From: JARFPW01 sp035464655
GTDB taxonomy: Bacteria; Gemmatimonadota; Gemmatimonadetes; Palauibacterales; Palauibacteraceae
Reading direction: 5' to 3'
NCBI GenBank assembly: GCA_035464655.1
Contig: DATHRZ010000024.1
Coordinates: forward strand, 55,087-119,086
Length of the DNA stretch: 64,000 nucleotides
Shown: piece by piece, positions 46,404-57,499 of the stretch
How positions within the stretch are numbered: the first letter of the stretch is position 1
Layout of the letters: the number at the start of each line of letters is the position of its first letter
The notes under the pieces: model-generated
What the model was told of the DNA's origin: nothing
Databases searched by the model: none
What the model saw: only the letters and a program-made list of their open reading frames with translations
Program-made: the position numbers and the translations under genes

Positions 46404-48037
46404 GTCGCCGCTCGCCGATCGATGGCGCGCTGCAACACGGCGGCCACGACCGAGGCGCACGCGATCACGACGAGCGCCGCCGGAGCCGATTCGGCGAGCT
46501 GCTCGTCGGACGCGAGCTGAAAGGCTCGCGTGGCCAGCGTGTCGAAATTGAACGGCCGCAGGATCAAGGTGATCGGCAACTCCTTCAGCACATCGATGAT
46601 CACGAGCGTCACGGCGGCGAGCAGCGCGCCGCGCAGCAGCGGAACCTCGGCCCGGAACAGCGTCCCGAGCGGCGAGGCCCCCAGAGTTCGCGAGGCGGCC
46701 CCGATCGACCGTCCGATGCGCTCGAAACCCGCCTCTACGGGAAGGTACGCCACGGCCATGAACCGGACCACATACGCGAACACCAGCGCGGCGACCGTCC
46801 CGGTGAGGATTAGCGTGGCCGTCCGGCCGCCGAGGGCGCGATCGACGGCCATGAGTGCCGTCAGGACGCCGACGGCGATCACCGCCCCCGGCACCGAGTA
46901 CCCGAGGAGCGCGACCCGCGTGACCGACCGGGTCACGACCGTCGGATCGATGCGGCTTGCGTAGGCGAGCGGCAGGGCTACGCCGACCGCGAGCACGCCC
47001 GCGGCCACCGCCAGCGACAACGTATTCAGCGTAAGGCCGACGAAGGCGACATCCACGACGACCGGCGCCGTGCGCCACGCCCAGGCGCCGAGCTGCGCCA
47101 CGGGCACGAAGAAGCCGAACACGAGGGGGAGCGCGCAGAACAGCCACGCGCCCGCCGCCGCCGGGCCGCGGAGCCAGTATCGGGCGGCGGGACCTCCGCC
47201 CCCCTTGCCGCCGTACCGGGCCTCCCCGCGCTGCCAGCGCTCGAGGGACAGGACGACCGCCACGGCCGCCATCAGAATGGCCGACAGCCGGATCGCCGAA
47301 TCGAGGTCTCCGAGGGAGAACCAGGCCCGGAAGATACCGGTCGTGAACGTCGGCACGCCGTAGTAGTGGACGGCGCCGTAGTCGTTGAGTACTTCCATCA
47401 GGACGAGGGCCAGGCCCCCCGCGAGGGCCGGGCGAGCGAGCGGCATGCCGATTCGCCAGAACACGGACGCGTGACCCTGGCCGAGCGTTCGTGCCGCCTC
47501 GAGAATGCGGCCGGCGCGGTGTTCGAGCAGTGCCCGCGCCGGAAGGTACACGTAGGGAAACAGGACGAGGCCGAACAGGACCGCCACCACCTCGATCCGC
47601 ATGACGTTCCAGTAGAGGAACGCGTCCCCCGCACCCGGCACGAGTGCGCGAACGACTGCCTGCAACGGTCCGGTCACGTCCGTGATGCCCGCATACACGT
47701 AGGCGGCCATGTAGGCGGGCACGCCGAGGGGCAGCACCAGCGCCCAGCGGAACCAGCGCCGGCCCGGGAACTCGCACAGCGCCACCAGCCAGGCCGTACC
47801 GGCACCGAGCGTGAGCGCGATCCCGCCGGAAACGACGAGCAGGTAGCCCGTGTTCGCCAGGTACGCCGGCAACAGCGTGGAGGCGACGTGGGGCCAGGCG
47901 TCACCCGAAGGCCGCAGGGCTCCGATCGGCACCGTGATCAGCGGTGCCGCCAGCGTCGCGACGAGTAACAACGTGACGGCCGTCCAGCCCCACGGAAGGG
48001 AGCGGACGGCCAGGCGCCAGTTCCGGCGCAGGCTCAC
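46400..48037 (-). CDS. Iron(III) ABC transporter permease FbpB-like (two fused domains)
   Basis: Inner-membrane permease of 545 residues, twice the usual permease size, with two BPD-type transport domains in one chain as in FbpB/SfuB. About 12 hydrophobic segments are visible. EAA-type loops occur in each half (for example ARTLGQGHASVFWRIGMPLARPAL and ASRTLGASPLGTLFRAEVPLLRGA). The start GTG at 48037 overlaps the fbpA stop (GTGA). It is expected to carry iron released by FbpA through the cytoplasmic membrane. Confidence 0.9.
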   Translation of the reverse strand: MSLRRNWRLAVRSLPWGWTAVTLLLVATLAAPLITVPIGALRPSGDAWPHVASTLLPAYLANTGYLLVVSGGIALTLGAGTAWLVALCEFPGRRWFRWALVLPLGVPAYMAAYVYAGITDVTGPLQAVVRALVPGAGDAFLYWNVMRIEVVAVLFGLVLFPYVYLPARALLEHRAGRILEAARTLGQGHASVFWRIGMPLARPALAGGLALVLMEVLNDYGAVHYYGVPTFTTGIFRAWFSLGDLDSAIRLSAILMAAVAVVLSLERWQRGEARYGGKGGGGPAARYWLRGPAAAGAWLFCALPLVFGFFVPVAQLGAWAWRTAPVVVDVAFVGLTLNTLSLAVAAGVLAVGVALPLAYASRIDPTVVTRSVTRVALLGYSVPGAVIAVGVLTALMAVDRALGGRTATLILTGTVAALVFAYVVRFMAVAYLPVEAGFERIGRSIGAASRTLGASPLGTLFRAEVPLLRGALLAAVTLVIIDVLKELPITLILRPFNFDTLATRAFQLASDEQLAESAPAALVVIACASVVAAVLQRAIDRRAAT

Positions 48038-49116
48038 CGCCAGCCGGCGCGATCGAAGATCCTCACCGCCGCTTCATTCCGCTCGCCCAGGACGGTCAGA
48101 TCCAGGGTGTCCGCCCGGAATTGTCCCCAGCTCTCGAGAATCGGGGACCACGCAACCCCGGGCCGCACCGGGTATTCGTGGTTCGCCGACGCGAACAGCG
48201 CCTGCGCCTCTTCGCCGACGAGGAACTCGAGGAGCGCGATCGCCTCCTCCCGGTTCGCGGCATGCCGGGTCACGCCGGCGCCGCTGACGTTCACGTGCGT
48301 GCCCGGTCCCTCGTCGTCCGGGAAGAACACGGCGACGGCCTCCGCCACTCTCCGGTCGTCCGGCGCCTCGGAAGCCGCCAGCCGGGCGACATAGTACGAA
48401 TTGACCACCGCCAGATCGCCGATCCCGGCCGCCACGCCTTTCACCTGGTCCGTGTCACCGCCGCTCGGCGGCCTGGCCATGTTGCGCACGACGCCCTCGG
48501 CCCATTCCGTGGCCGCGGCCGCTCCGTGGTGGGCGAGAATCGAGGCGAGCAGCGACTGGTTGTAGACGTTGCCGGAGGATCGAATGAGGATGCGGCCCTC
48601 CCACTTCTCGTCGGCCAGATCCAGGTAGTCGGACAATTCGTCCGGGTCGACGCGATCCGGCGCGTAGGCGATGATGCGCGCCCGTCGCGTGAGCCCCCAC
48701 CAGGTGCCGTCGCGGTCACGGAGGTGCTCGGGCACGGCCGCTTCGAGCGTCTCGGAGGTCACCGGCTGCAGCAGCTCGCGCACTTTCGCCCGGTGCAGCC
48801 GTCCGGCGTCGACCGTGATGAGCACGTCGGCGGGGGACGCCTCGCCCTCGTTCTCGAGCCGCGTGATGAGCTCGTCGGCCGATGCCGTGACGACGTTGAC
48901 CTCGATGCCCGTCTGCTCGGTGAACCGCCGGAACAGCTCTCGGTCGGCTTCATAATGACGGTGCGAGTAGACGTTCACTTCGCCGGCGCTCGATGCCGAT
49001 TCGTCGACGTTTCCAGATTCCCGGTCGTCTCCGCCGGCGCAGGCCAGGGCGGCCAGGACCGTGAGCGCCGCGAGGAGCACGGCGGGCGACGGGATCCGGC
49101 GCGTCGCGCCGCTCAT
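48034..49116 (-). CDS. Iron(III)-binding lipoprotein FbpA-like
   Basis: Periplasmic binding protein that delivers ferric iron to the FbpBC transporter. The 360-residue precursor has the lipobox LAALAC with Cys26, so it is anchored to a membrane, unlike soluble proteobacterial FbpA. NVYSHRHYEADRELF near 48-62 is the usual start. The adjacent tyrosines Y241-Y242 in VVNSYYVARL are the iron ligands known in FbpA. HVNVSGAGVTRHAANREEA is also typical. The ATG at 49116 overlaps the receptor stop (ATGA). Confidence 0.92.
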   Translation of the reverse strand: MSGATRRIPSPAVLLAALTVLAALACAGGDDRESGNVDESASSAGEVNVYSHRHYEADRELFRRFTEQTGIEVNVVTASADELITRLENEGEASPADVLITVDAGRLHRAKVRELLQPVTSETLEAAVPEHLRDRDGTWWGLTRRARIIAYAPDRVDPDELSDYLDLADEKWEGRILIRSSGNVYNQSLLASILAHHGAAAATEWAEGVVRNMARPPSGGDTDQVKGVAAGIGDLAVVNSYYVARLAASEAPDDRRVAEAVAVFFPDDEGPGTHVNVSGAGVTRHAANREEAIALLEFLVGEEAQALFASANHEYPVRPGVAWSPILESWGQFRADTLDLTVLGERNEAAVRIFDRAGWR

Positions 49117-51605
49117 CGGCTCAGCCTCACGCCGAGCTGGAGCGTCCGGGGAAGACCCGGTCGCACCCCGGCCGGACGCCGGGCGACGACGTAGTGCGTG
49201 TCGGTGAGGTTCTCCACGGCGGCATAGGCCGTCATCCCGGTCGAAAACTCGTAGTCGAGGCCGGCGGCCAACGTGAGGAACGAATCGGTGCGCTCCGACT
49301 CGGGAATGTCGCCCTGGCCGGCGACCGTGCGCACGGCCGACGACGCCGTCGTCGCGACCCGCCCGCTCCAGTCACCCTTCTCGAGCCCCGCCGAAACGAA
49401 CAGCTGATGACGGGGCACGTACGGCAGGTGGTCTCCCACCTCGACCGTGCCCCAGGGCCCGAAATCGCTGTCGAAGCCGGACCGGAAGGTCGCCTCGGTC
49501 AGGGTGTAGGTCAGCTGCACGGGCAGGCGCCATCCGTCTCCGCGGCCGTCGAGCGCGTCGGTCGAGCCGGACAGCTCGAGGCCGATCGCCCTGACCTCGC
49601 CGCCGTTGAAGATCTCGTTCGTCCCGCTCTCACCGGTCGCCAGGGTGGCGCGGCCGAGAATGTTGTCGTAATCGCTGTAGAACCCGGCGACCTCGAGCGA
49701 GGTCGCACCGCGCCGCGCGCGCAGGCCGATCTCGTAGTTCACGCTCGACTCCGCCCGAGTCTCCTCGTCGGCTCCCGGGCCCGGCGGGCCGAAGCCGCGG
49801 TGTACGCCGGCAAACAGGGTCGCGTCGGGCGAGACGTCCATCGCCACGCCGACACCGGGGATCCAGGCCGAGATCGAGTTCTCGCGAACACCCGCGGGCA
49901 CGGATCGGCTTGCGTCCCCGGCCCCGTAGTCGGTGCGGGTGAAGTCGATCGTCTCGAAGCGCAACCCGGGCGACACGGTGAACCGCCCGGCGCGAATCCG
50001 GTCCTGCACATGCACCGCGACGGCGGTCGCCGACGACACGCGATTGGCCTGCGAGCCGGGGGCCCCCGCCTCGGCGAGGAACATCCGGCCGGCGCTGATG
50101 CCGTAGTCGTCCTCCTGCTGGAACCGGTCCTCCTCGTCACCGTGCACGCGGATGCCGATCTCGAGATCGTGCGTCACATCGTCTCCGAACGACAGCCCGA
50201 GCGCGGTCTGCACGCCGCGCGACTCGTACTCGCGGTTGTTCGCCCGCACCACCAGGCCATCGTCGGTGTCGGCCGCGCCGCGCAGGACGGCGAGTTCCGC
50301 CGCGTACGTGTCGGGATCGCCGAACACCGTGCTGATTTTGGTTCCCTCCACGGAGTCGAGCTTGTACCAGTTCCGCGCGAACGCGTTGTAGTAGGCCGTC
50401 GTGGTGAGGTCGACGCCCGAGGCGAAGCGGACGAAGTGGCGCAAGTTCGCCATCTGGTGGTCGGCGTCCATGAGGTCGAGCTGCGAGCCCGCGTAGCGCC
50501 GGTTCGGATTCGCGGCGAAGTCGGAGTCGGTCAGGCCGAGGTACGTCTCGTTCGACTCCTCGTCGTACCAGCCGACCTTGAGCTCGAGCTCCTGGTACGT
50601 CGACGCGTCCAGGTCGCTGTTCAGGCGGAACTTGCCGAGGTAGTCCTGGATGTCGAAGCCCGTCGCGCCGCCACCGTCGAGCTCCTTGAATCCGTCCGTC
50701 CGCGACCGATAGCCCTCGACCATCCACCCGAAGTGACGCTCCGAGTCTCCGGCCCGGGCGTGTATCTTCTGGCTGTCGTCGCTGCCGGCCGCCGCGTCGA
50801 GCATGAGGGAGAACGCGGGGGGGATCGGCGACGACACGAGGTTCAGCGCGCCCCCAATGGTGTTGGGCCCGTAGCGGACCTGGCTCGAGCCCTTTCGCAC
50901 CTCGATCGCGCTCATCCTCCCCGCCACCGGGAAGTAGTACGCCGCCGGCGCCGCGTAGGGAGCCGGCGCCGCCAGGACGCCGTCCTCCATGATCGTGATC
51001 TTCGAGCTGCGTTCGACCCCCGTGCCCCGCATGCCGATGTTCGGCCGCAGGCCGTACCCGTCCTCTTCCTGGAGGTTGACGCCCGGCACTTCACGAAGCA
51101 GCGAATGGACGTCGTCGAACACGACCGGGCGCTCCCGCAACGAACGGGAACCGATCACGTGGACGGATCCCGGGATCAACTCGCGGTCGACGCCCTCGGA
51201 CAGTCGGGTCCGGGACTGGAGCACGAGCATGGGCTCGAGGGCGATCGGCGCGGCGTCCAGCGCGACCCGCTCGCGAACGACCTCGCCCGTCCTCACCTCG
51301 ACGGTGCGGTCGAGCACGGCGCGACCGACGACGGAGAGACGCAGCGTGTACCGTCCCTCGGGAACCGAGGCGAACCGGAACCGGCCGTCCTCGTCGGACA
51401 CCGTCCGGCGCTCGAGCTCGACGAGCTCGACGGCCACGCCGCCGAGCTCGCTGCCGGTCGCCTCACTCGCCCGGACGACGCCTTCAACGACAGCCGTCCG
51501 TTCGGCTTCGGCCTCCTGCGCCACCGCCGTCCCGGGTACCATACAGGCACACACGATCAAACCGCTCGCGGCGCGCGCGCAGCGACGCCGAATTGGCTCC
51601 ATCAT
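49113..51605 (-). CDS. TonB-dependent receptor (FecA-like)
   Basis: Outer-membrane receptor for a ferric chelate. The 830-residue precursor has a signal peptide (LIVCACMVPGTAVAQ), then a carboxypeptidase-regulatory-like beta domain (about 40-115). The plug domain (about 145-260) contains PNIGMRGTGVERSSKITI, EDGVLAAPAPYAAPAAYYFP and VRYGPNTIGGALNLV, close to the FecA ferric-citrate receptors. The barrel ends in LQLGVRLSR. The carboxypeptidase-like domain suggests a Bacteroidetes/Gemmatimonadota style of receptor. It heads the iron operon and has a Fur-box-like palindrome 31 bp upstream. The actual chelate is unconfirmed. Confidence 0.92.
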   Translation of the reverse strand: MMEPIRRRCARAASGLIVCACMVPGTAVAQEAEAERTAVVEGVVRASEATGSELGGVAVELVELERRTVSDEDGRFRFASVPEGRYTLRLSVVGRAVLDRTVEVRTGEVVRERVALDAAPIALEPMLVLQSRTRLSEGVDRELIPGSVHVIGSRSLRERPVVFDDVHSLLREVPGVNLQEEDGYGLRPNIGMRGTGVERSSKITIMEDGVLAAPAPYAAPAAYYFPVAGRMSAIEVRKGSSQVRYGPNTIGGALNLVSSPIPPAFSLMLDAAAGSDDSQKIHARAGDSERHFGWMVEGYRSRTDGFKELDGGGATGFDIQDYLGKFRLNSDLDASTYQELELKVGWYDEESNETYLGLTDSDFAANPNRRYAGSQLDLMDADHQMANLRHFVRFASGVDLTTTAYYNAFARNWYKLDSVEGTKISTVFGDPDTYAAELAVLRGAADTDDGLVVRANNREYESRGVQTALGLSFGDDVTHDLEIGIRVHGDEEDRFQQEDDYGISAGRMFLAEAGAPGSQANRVSSATAVAVHVQDRIRAGRFTVSPGLRFETIDFTRTDYGAGDASRSVPAGVRENSISAWIPGVGVAMDVSPDATLFAGVHRGFGPPGPGADEETRAESSVNYEIGLRARRGATSLEVAGFYSDYDNILGRATLATGESGTNEIFNGGEVRAIGLELSGSTDALDGRGDGWRLPVQLTYTLTEATFRSGFDSDFGPWGTVEVGDHLPYVPRHQLFVSAGLEKGDWSGRVATTASSAVRTVAGQGDIPESERTDSFLTLAAGLDYEFSTGMTAYAAVENLTDTHYVVARRPAGVRPGLPRTLQLGVRLSR

Positions 51606-51636
51606 CGGATCTAGACTCCAATGCCTCAGGGGTTAG

Positions 51637-51653
51637 TTGAGAATGGTTCTCAA
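51637..51653. promoter_or_regulatory. Fur-box-like palindrome
   Basis: TTGAGAATGGTTCTCAA is an inverted repeat with perfect 7-bp arms. Read as TGAGAAT-N-GTTCTCA it follows the 7-1-7 Fur consensus (TGATAAT-N-ATTATCA) with small differences. It lies 31 bp upstream of the TonB receptor start, where iron-loaded Fur would block the promoter. In a GC-rich genome such an AT-rich palindrome is notable. The divergent XDH gene begins about 140 bp away and may or may not be affected. Confidence 0.7.
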
Positions 51654-51790
51654 TATCAGTTCCCAATGAATTACCGCGGTCGTGGTTCCGACGCAAGGCG
51701 CCGACCTCCCCGGACCCTGGGCCAGTTGCTGACCCCCTGCCCTCGGACCTAGTGTTGTGCCCGGTTCTCGGGACCTCGGTGTCGATACCA

Positions 51791-52306
51791 ATGGAGCGGG
51801 TGCCTTTGCAGCAGATCGGACGTCGGACGATCGTAGTCACCGTCAACGGTGAGCGGTTCGAACGCGACGTCGAGCCACGCCTGCTGCTCAGCGACTTCCT
51901 GCGGCACGAGTTGCGGCTGACCGGAACACACGTGGGCTGTGAGCACGGGGTGTGCGGCGCCTGCACGATCCTCGTCGACGACGAGGCCGTCCGCTCCTGC
52001 ATCCTGCTGGCCGTGCAGGTGGACGGATGCGAGATCACCACCGTCGAAGGACTGGCCGGTGGCGCCGCCGCGCCGCAGAACCTCGAGCTCCACCCGATCC
52101 AGGCGGCCTTCCACGAGACGCACGGCCTGCAGTGCGGGTTCTGCACGCCGGGATTGCTCACGACGCTCGTGCCCTTCCTCGCCGAAAACCCCGACCCCGA
52201 CGACACGGAGATCCGCCAGGCGATCTCCGGAAACCTCTGCCGCTGCACCGGCTACCAGAACATCATCGCGGCCGTAAAGCTGGCGGCCGAGCGGATGCGG
52301 GCGTGA
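51791..52306 (+). CDS. Molybdenum hydroxylase, 2Fe-2S subunit (XDH family)
   Basis: Small iron-sulfur electron-transfer subunit of a xanthine-dehydrogenase-family enzyme. The ATG at 51791 gives 171 residues; an upstream start at 51752 is possible. The plant-type 2Fe-2S cluster cysteines are C50, C55, C58 and C70 (CEHGVCGAC, then C). The second cluster cysteines are C115, C118, C150 and C152 (CGFC and CRC within NLCRCTGY). It precedes the large subunit with a GTGA overlap. Electrons would pass from the molybdenum site through these clusters to the FAD subunit. Confidence 0.95.
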   Translation: MERVPLQQIGRRTIVVTVNGERFERDVEPRLLLSDFLRHELRLTGTHVGCEHGVCGACTILVDDEAVRSCILLAVQVDGCEITTVEGLAGGAAAPQNLELHPIQAAFHETHGLQCGFCTPGLLTTLVPFLAENPDPDDTEIRQAISGNLCRCTGYQNIIAAVKLAAERMRA

Positions 52307-54699
52307 GCCGGCCGTCGGAGCCGGCCGAGCGCGCGAGTTCCCTCCTCGGTGCCGCCCCGCGCCGCAACGAGGACGAGCGGCTGCTCACGGGAACGGCCCT
52401 GTTCGTCGACGACGTCCACCTCGACGGGATGCTGCACGCCGCCTTCGTGCGCAGCGACCACGCGCACGGCCGGCTGCGGGGCGTCGACCTGTCGGCGGCG
52501 CGCGCCCACCCCGGCGTCGTGGCGGCGTGGGTGGCCGAGGACCTGGGCGACTACTGGGCCCCGGGCCCCCTGCTCGTTCCGCCACCGCCGATCGAGCGCC
52601 TCACCTTCCGCTCGGCCACGCAGGTCCCACTCGCCCGCGACAAGGTGCGCCACGTCGGCGAAGCGATCGCGCTGATCGTGGCCCGATCGCGCTACGAGGC
52701 CGAGGACGCGGTGGCGCTGGTCGAGGTCGACATCGAACCGCTCCCACCGGTCGCCCGCACGGAGGACAGCCTGGCGGAAGGCGCCGGGCGCATCCACGAG
52801 CAGTTCGACTCGAACCTGGCCGCGCACGTCGTGCAGTCGAAGGGCGACTATGAGCGCGCGGCGTCGGGCGCCACGGTGCGCGTCGGCCGCCGATTCCGCA
52901 TCGACCGAGGCGCCTCGGCCCCGATCGAGAATCGGGGCATCGTCGCGAGCTGGGACGAGCGGGCCGGCGAGCTCACCGTGTGGGATACGACACAGGCGCC
53001 GATTCCGATCCGAAACGGGCTGGCGGACATGCTCGGGCTACCCGAGACGCACGTCCGCGTGATCGCGCCGTTCATCGGGGGGGGGTTCGGGCCGAAGATC
53101 ATGATGTTCTACCCCGAAGAGGTTCTCCTCCCGTGGGCCGCGGTGCGGCTCGGCCGGCCGGTGAAGTGGATCGAAGACCGCCAGGAGAGCTTCTTCGCGA
53201 CGACGCAGGAGCGCGAGCAGATCCACGACGCCGAGATCGCCGTCGATGCCGACGGCCGAATCATCGGGGTTAGCGACAGCTTCCTGTGCGACTCGGGCGC
53301 CTACAATCCATACGGGTTGACGGTGCCGATCAACAGCCAGTGCACGCTGCTCGGCCAGTACCGGGTGCCGAACTACGAGAGCGAGTTCCGGCTCGTCTAC
53401 ACGAACAAGCCGATCGTCACACCCGTGCGCGGCGCGGGGCGCCAGCACGGCGTATTCGTCATGGAGCGCCTGCTCGACCTCGCCGCCGCCGAGCTAGGCA
53501 TCGACCCGACCGAGATCCGTCGGCGCAACTTCCTGACGCCCGACGAGTTCCCCCACGACCACGAGATTCTCTACCAGGACTTCGCGCCCCTCGTATACGA
53601 CAGCGGCGACTACGAACCGGCGCTGGACCGCGCCCTGGAAATGATCGACTACGAAGCGTTCAGGGCGACCGAGCAGCCGGCCCTGCGCGCGGCCGGACGA
53701 CAGGTAGGAATCGGTGTCGTGTGCTACGTCGAGGGCACGGGAATCGGGCCGTACGAGGGCGCCCGCGTGTCGGTGCGCAGCGATGGCCGCGTAAGCCTCG
53801 TTACCGGGGTCGGCACCCAGGGCCAGGGGCATTTCACGTCGTTCGCGCAGCTCGCGGCCGGGCCCCTCGGCCTCGACGCTGCCGACGTCGACGTCGTGAC
53901 CGGCGATACGGCGAAATTCTCGTGGGGCACGGGAACGTTCGCCAGCCGGGGCGCCGTCGTGGCCGGCAACGCGTGCCACGCGGCGGCGATCGCCGTGCGC
54001 GAGAAGGTGCTCGCGGTCGCATCCGACGCTCTCGAAGCGGCCCCGGACGACCTGGAAGTCGGCGGAGGGGCCGTGCACGTGCGCGGGGTTCCCGAACGCC
54101 GTATCACGCTCGCCGAGCTCGCCGTCCGGGCGAACCCGCTTCGGGGAGCCGTCAAACCGGGCACCGAACCGGGCCTGGAGGCGACCGCGTACTTCGGGCC
54201 CGAGCGCGGCTGCACGGCGAGCGGCGTCCACGCAATGATCGTCGAGGTCGACCCCGAGACCGCGATGCTCGAGATTCTCCGCTACGTGGTCGTCCACGAC
54301 TGCGGTACCATCATCAACCCGACAATCGTCAACGGGCAGATCCACGGTGGCGTCGCGCACGGTATCGGCAACGCGTTTTTCGAGCAGCTCGTGTTCGACG
54401 AGGGCGCCCAGCTCCTGAACGCCTCGTTCATGGACTACCTGCTCCCGACGGCCACCGACGTTCCCTTCATCGAGACCGCGCACCTCTGCACCCCCTCGCC
54501 GCTCAACCCGCTCGGCATCAAGGGCGTCGGCGAAGCGGGAGCGATACCCGTCGCGGCGCTGTTCGCCCAGGCGATCGAAGACGCCCTCGGTGAACAGGCG
54601 CCCGAAGTTCTCGAGATGCCGCTCAGCCCCGACCGTTTGTTCGCGTTGATCCGGGGCAACGACGCAGCGACTCGCCCGGCGCGTCGGACAGTGCCCTGA
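52303..54699 (+). CDS. Molybdenum hydroxylase, large Mo-binding subunit (XDH family)
   Basis: Catalytic subunit that hydroxylates an aromatic or N-heterocyclic ring using water. The GTG at 52303 overlaps the small-subunit stop and gives 798 residues. PVRGAGR lies at 374-380 and KGVGEAGAIPVAALF near the C-terminus carries the catalytic base E744. GGGFGPKI near residues 262-270 is a pterin-binding motif. The RGAGR motif differs from the Cys-Ser-Phe-Arg active-site loop of form I CO dehydrogenase, so despite the CoxG partner this is not a CO oxidase. The substrate, inferred from neighbours, is a purine- or pyrimidine-like ring. Confidence 0.92.
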   Translation: MSRPSEPAERASSLLGAAPRRNEDERLLTGTALFVDDVHLDGMLHAAFVRSDHAHGRLRGVDLSAARAHPGVVAAWVAEDLGDYWAPGPLLVPPPPIERLTFRSATQVPLARDKVRHVGEAIALIVARSRYEAEDAVALVEVDIEPLPPVARTEDSLAEGAGRIHEQFDSNLAAHVVQSKGDYERAASGATVRVGRRFRIDRGASAPIENRGIVASWDERAGELTVWDTTQAPIPIRNGLADMLGLPETHVRVIAPFIGGGFGPKIMMFYPEEVLLPWAAVRLGRPVKWIEDRQESFFATTQEREQIHDAEIAVDADGRIIGVSDSFLCDSGAYNPYGLTVPINSQCTLLGQYRVPNYESEFRLVYTNKPIVTPVRGAGRQHGVFVMERLLDLAAAELGIDPTEIRRRNFLTPDEFPHDHEILYQDFAPLVYDSGDYEPALDRALEMIDYEAFRATEQPALRAAGRQVGIGVVCYVEGTGIGPYEGARVSVRSDGRVSLVTGVGTQGQGHFTSFAQLAAGPLGLDAADVDVVTGDTAKFSWGTGTFASRGAVVAGNACHAAAIAVREKVLAVASDALEAAPDDLEVGGGAVHVRGVPERRITLAELAVRANPLRGAVKPGTEPGLEATAYFGPERGCTASGVHAMIVEVDPETAMLEILRYVVVHDCGTIINPTIVNGQIHGGVAHGIGNAFFEQLVFDEGAQLLNASFMDYLLPTATDVPFIETAHLCTPSPLNPLGIKGVGEAGAIPVAALFAQAIEDALGEQAPEVLEMPLSPDRLFALIRGNDAATRPARRTVP

Positions 54700-54700
54700 C

Positions 54701-55138
54701 ATGCTCATCGAATCGGAGTACCTGTTCGGCGCCGACCGCGACGCCGTCTGGGACGCCCTGCAGGATCCTGAGATCCTCGGCCGCGCCCTTCCGGGCACCG
54801 AGCGACTCGAGCGGGTCGGCGGCCACCTGTACGCCGGCGTGATGGTGGTCGGCGTGGGACCCGTCACGGCCGCGCGGTTCGATATTTCTGTGGAGCTGAC
54901 GAACCTCGTTCCGCCGGAAGCGTTCACGATGATCGTCGGCGGACAGGGGCGGGCGGGCTTCATCGACGGGCGAGCGGACGTCCGGCTAGAGGAGCGGGGC
55001 ACACGCTGCCTGATGCGCTACCGGGCCGACCTGCAGGTGGGCGGCCTGGTGGCCGCCGTCGGCAAGCCGCTCCTCGACACGGTCGGCCGGAACATGAGCC
55101 ACAAGGGCCTCGAAGCCGTCGATCGGATGATCGGATGA
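54701..55138 (+). CDS. CoxG-like SRPBCC protein
   Basis: A 145-residue carbon-monoxide-dehydrogenase-subunit-G-family protein with the SRPBCC fold. The N-terminus MLIESEYLFGADRDAVWDAL and LPGTERLERVGGHLYAG are typical, followed by VGPVTAARFDISVEL. CoxG proteins help assemble or place molybdenum hydroxylases. It lies one base after the large-subunit stop and overlaps the FAD subunit start (ATGA), which fits an assembly factor for this enzyme. Confidence 0.85.
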   Translation: MLIESEYLFGADRDAVWDALQDPEILGRALPGTERLERVGGHLYAGVMVVGVGPVTAARFDISVELTNLVPPEAFTMIVGGQGRAGFIDGRADVRLEERGTRCLMRYRADLQVGGLVAAVGKPLLDTVGRNMSHKGLEAVDRMIG

Positions 55139-56005
55139 AGCCCGCGCCGTTCGACTACGTCCGGCCCGACTCGATCGAAGGGGCGATCGACGCCCTCCGT
55201 GAAGGTGGCCCGGGGGCGAAGGCGCTGGCCGGGGGCCAGAGCCTGATCCCGGCGCTGAACTTCCGGCTCGCGCAACCGTCCCTGCTCGTCGACCTGGCCG
55301 GCGTCGACGCCCTGCGCGGCATCCGGTCCGACGAGGACGGCGGGCTGACGATCGGGGCGATGACGCGGCAGCGTACGGTCGAGCGCAGCGATGTCGCCGG
55401 CGAACGCGCCCCGCTCGTCTCCGAGACGATGGCCCTCGTGGCGCACCCGCAGATCCGCAATCGAGGCACTCTCGGGGGCAGCCTGGCGCACGCCGACCCC
55501 GCGGCCGAGCTTCCCGCCGCCATGCTCGCCCTCGACGCCGTGTTTCGCCTGCACGGCCCCGCCGGCTCCCGCCGTGTCCCGGCGCGCGACTTCTACATCG
55601 GGCTGTTCGAGACGGTGCTCGCCCCCGACGAGCTCCTGGTCGAAATCGAGATCCCGGCCCCGCCCCCGGGCTCGCGGTTCGCCATCGAGGAAGTGTCGCG
55701 GCGACACGGCGACTTCGCCCTCGCCGGCGTCGCCATCGCCCTGACCCCGGCCGACGACGGTTCGATCAGCGACGCGGCCATCGGCCTGTTCGGCGTCGGC
55801 GACCGCCCGATCCTGTCGACGGCCGGGAACGCCGTGCTGCGCGGCCGATCGCTGGACGCCGCCGCAATCGCCGAGGCGGCCGAGGCGACGGCCGACGCGC
55901 TCGATCCACCGGGCGACATCCACGCCTCTCCCGCCTATCGACGCCACCTCGTTCGGGTGCTGACGCGCCGCGCGCTCGAGCGAGCGAACGAGGCACGCGA
56001 GACAC

Positions 56006-56022
<17 letters not shown>
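55135..56022 (+). CDS. Molybdenum hydroxylase, FAD-binding medium subunit (XDH family)
   Basis: Passes electrons from the Fe-S subunit to an acceptor. The 295-residue protein has an FAD-binding PCMH-type domain (about 5-175) with AGGQSLIPALNFRLAQPSLLVDL in the family position and NRGTLGGSLAHADPAAELPA, a classic FAD-contact segment. The CO-dehydrogenase-type C-terminal domain (about 185-290) follows. It completes the S-L-M enzyme, with the CoxG gene between L and M. Its stop overlaps the permease start by 17 bases. Confidence 0.94.
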
Positions 56023-57466
<1,444 letters not shown>

Positions 57467-57499
57467 CGATACGATGATCCCGATGATGCCATCGATGCC

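Noticed and set aside
49194..51614. 806-codon plus-strand open frame opposite the TonB receptor
   Set aside because: Shadow of the receptor; the receptor has plug and barrel motifs and a signal peptide.
52303..54699. Aerobic CO dehydrogenase large subunit
   Set aside because: The form I active-site Cys-Ser-Phe-Arg loop is absent (RGAGR instead), and the neighbours point to a heterocycle pathway.
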